DNA of 64,000 nt, taken from the NCBI GenBank assembly GCA_024449915.1, contig JAMZAV010000636.1, positions 558,001 to 622,000 on the forward strand. The letters run 5' to 3'. This document shows, piece after piece, positions 63,279-64,000 of this stretch. This DNA comes from Sweltsa coloradensis (Eukaryota > Arthropoda > Insecta > Plecoptera > Chloroperlidae). The notes below the pieces were generated by a model. That model searched no databases. It was not told where the DNA came from and saw nothing but the letters and a program-made list of their open reading frames with translations. Position 1 is the first letter of the stretch; each line of letters starts with the position of its first letter. The position numbers and the translations under genes were made by a program.

Positions 63279-64000
63279 TTGGATGAGCGAAGCGAAAACT
63301 TCAATTTCACTGACCCCTCAAAAAATTTAGCTCCAATGTTTTTTTGTTTGTTTTTTTGTTTGTTTGTTTGTTTGTTTTTTTTGTCTGTTTGTTCGCACGA
63401 TTCCGGGCAAACGGCATAAGCGATCTTGATGAAAATTGAAGGGGACCTTCGAAATCTCTAAACTTAGACGTGCCACGTTTTTGGGTACAATCGAAGAAAT
63501 ATTTCTCATGAATATCGCACTTTTACGATTTTTTACGATTTTTAGTGCGATATTTTCGTGACATTTGGGCCGATTCTGACAAAACGGGTGGGGCTACAAA
63601 GTTCATATTTTACATGGACATTAAGGTTATGGTGATGTAGTACCTTGTGAAAAAAAAAGTTGAAAAAGTTAACCAGAATCTATCAAATAAACGTACATTT
63701 ACGATTTTTTCGATTTTACGTGCGATATTTTCGTGACATTTGGGCCGATTCTGACCAAACGGGTTGGGCTACAATGTTCATATTTCACATGGACATGAGG
63801 GTAATGACTATGTATTGCTTTTTGAAAGAAAAAGTTGAAAAAGTTAGCCAGAATCCATAGAATAAAGGTTTTAATATGAGTTTTTTGAGGTTTATAATAA
63901 CAATTAAGAAGTAACAATTGAAACATGACAACAATCACCTACAATGCTTTCACAAAGCACTTGCAAAGGAAAAGTGGTCTCACGCAAACTAAAAACTTAC
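63279..64000 (-). mobile_element. Family A repeat, copy 6, cut by the window end
   Basis: Low end TTGGATGAGCGAAGCGAAAA is the family 3' end in reverse. The duplicated central block and CACGCAAACTAAAAACTTA follow. The 5' end lies beyond the window. Confidence 0.8.

Overview
The window is a piece of an animal nuclear genome. It is AT-rich and dense with dispersed repeats, and it carries intron-split genes with GT/AG splice sites, tRNA-headed SINEs, a LINE with endonuclease and reverse transcriptase, and many small DNA transposons. I see no operons, bacterial gene packing, rRNA genes or CRISPR arrays. An invertebrate is most likely from the repeat types, but I cannot fix the phylum from this sequence alone.

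Two genes are supported, and they converge. (1) A plus-strand bZIP transcription factor of the PAR/CES-2-like type ends at 22402. Its bZIP domain is split over exons at 21747-21907 and 22145-22402, preceded by a proline-rich exon at 20747-20926. A 29-nt microexon present three times at 9801-9995 (83-bp period) fits it by phase. Any exons further upstream were not found. (2) A minus-strand dual-specificity cyclic nucleotide phosphodiesterase of the PDE11 type runs from 62487 down to 31216. Thirteen exons are visible: the end of GAF-A, both ends of GAF-B and the complete catalytic domain. The 5' end lies beyond the window, and the middle of GAF-B was not found.

The most striking feature is at 37399-41090. 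The PDE11 exon that closes GAF-B is present about 20 times in a head-to-tail 185-bp array. Every copy keeps a 3' splice site, but only the last copy in transcription order keeps a 5' splice site. The tripled bZIP microexon is a second, independent case of a tandemly amplified exon.

Layout: 1-7640 is repeats (a LINE tail, three copies of family A, two of family C, one of family B, and SINE/LINE tails). 7640-22402 is the bZIP locus, whose large intron holds repeats including a Penelope-type hammerhead ribozyme near 16004-16042. 22403-31215 is intergenic, with a LINE remnant, a palindromic hAT element and several MITEs. 31216-62487 is PDE11, whose longest introns carry family A, B and C repeats, a MITE-derived minisatellite (44475-45980), a foldback element (46815-48165) and a broken LINE (51321-55300). 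62488-64000 holds a SINE and one more family A copy.

About 16 copies of one non-autonomous repeat superfamily (families A, B and C, all starting ACTAGGAA) make up roughly a sixth of the window. Their 5' and 3' end motifs change together so that the ends stay complementary. Scattered one-base indels in the tandem arrays and one in a conserved PDE11 exon suggest that some of the sequence is unpolished.
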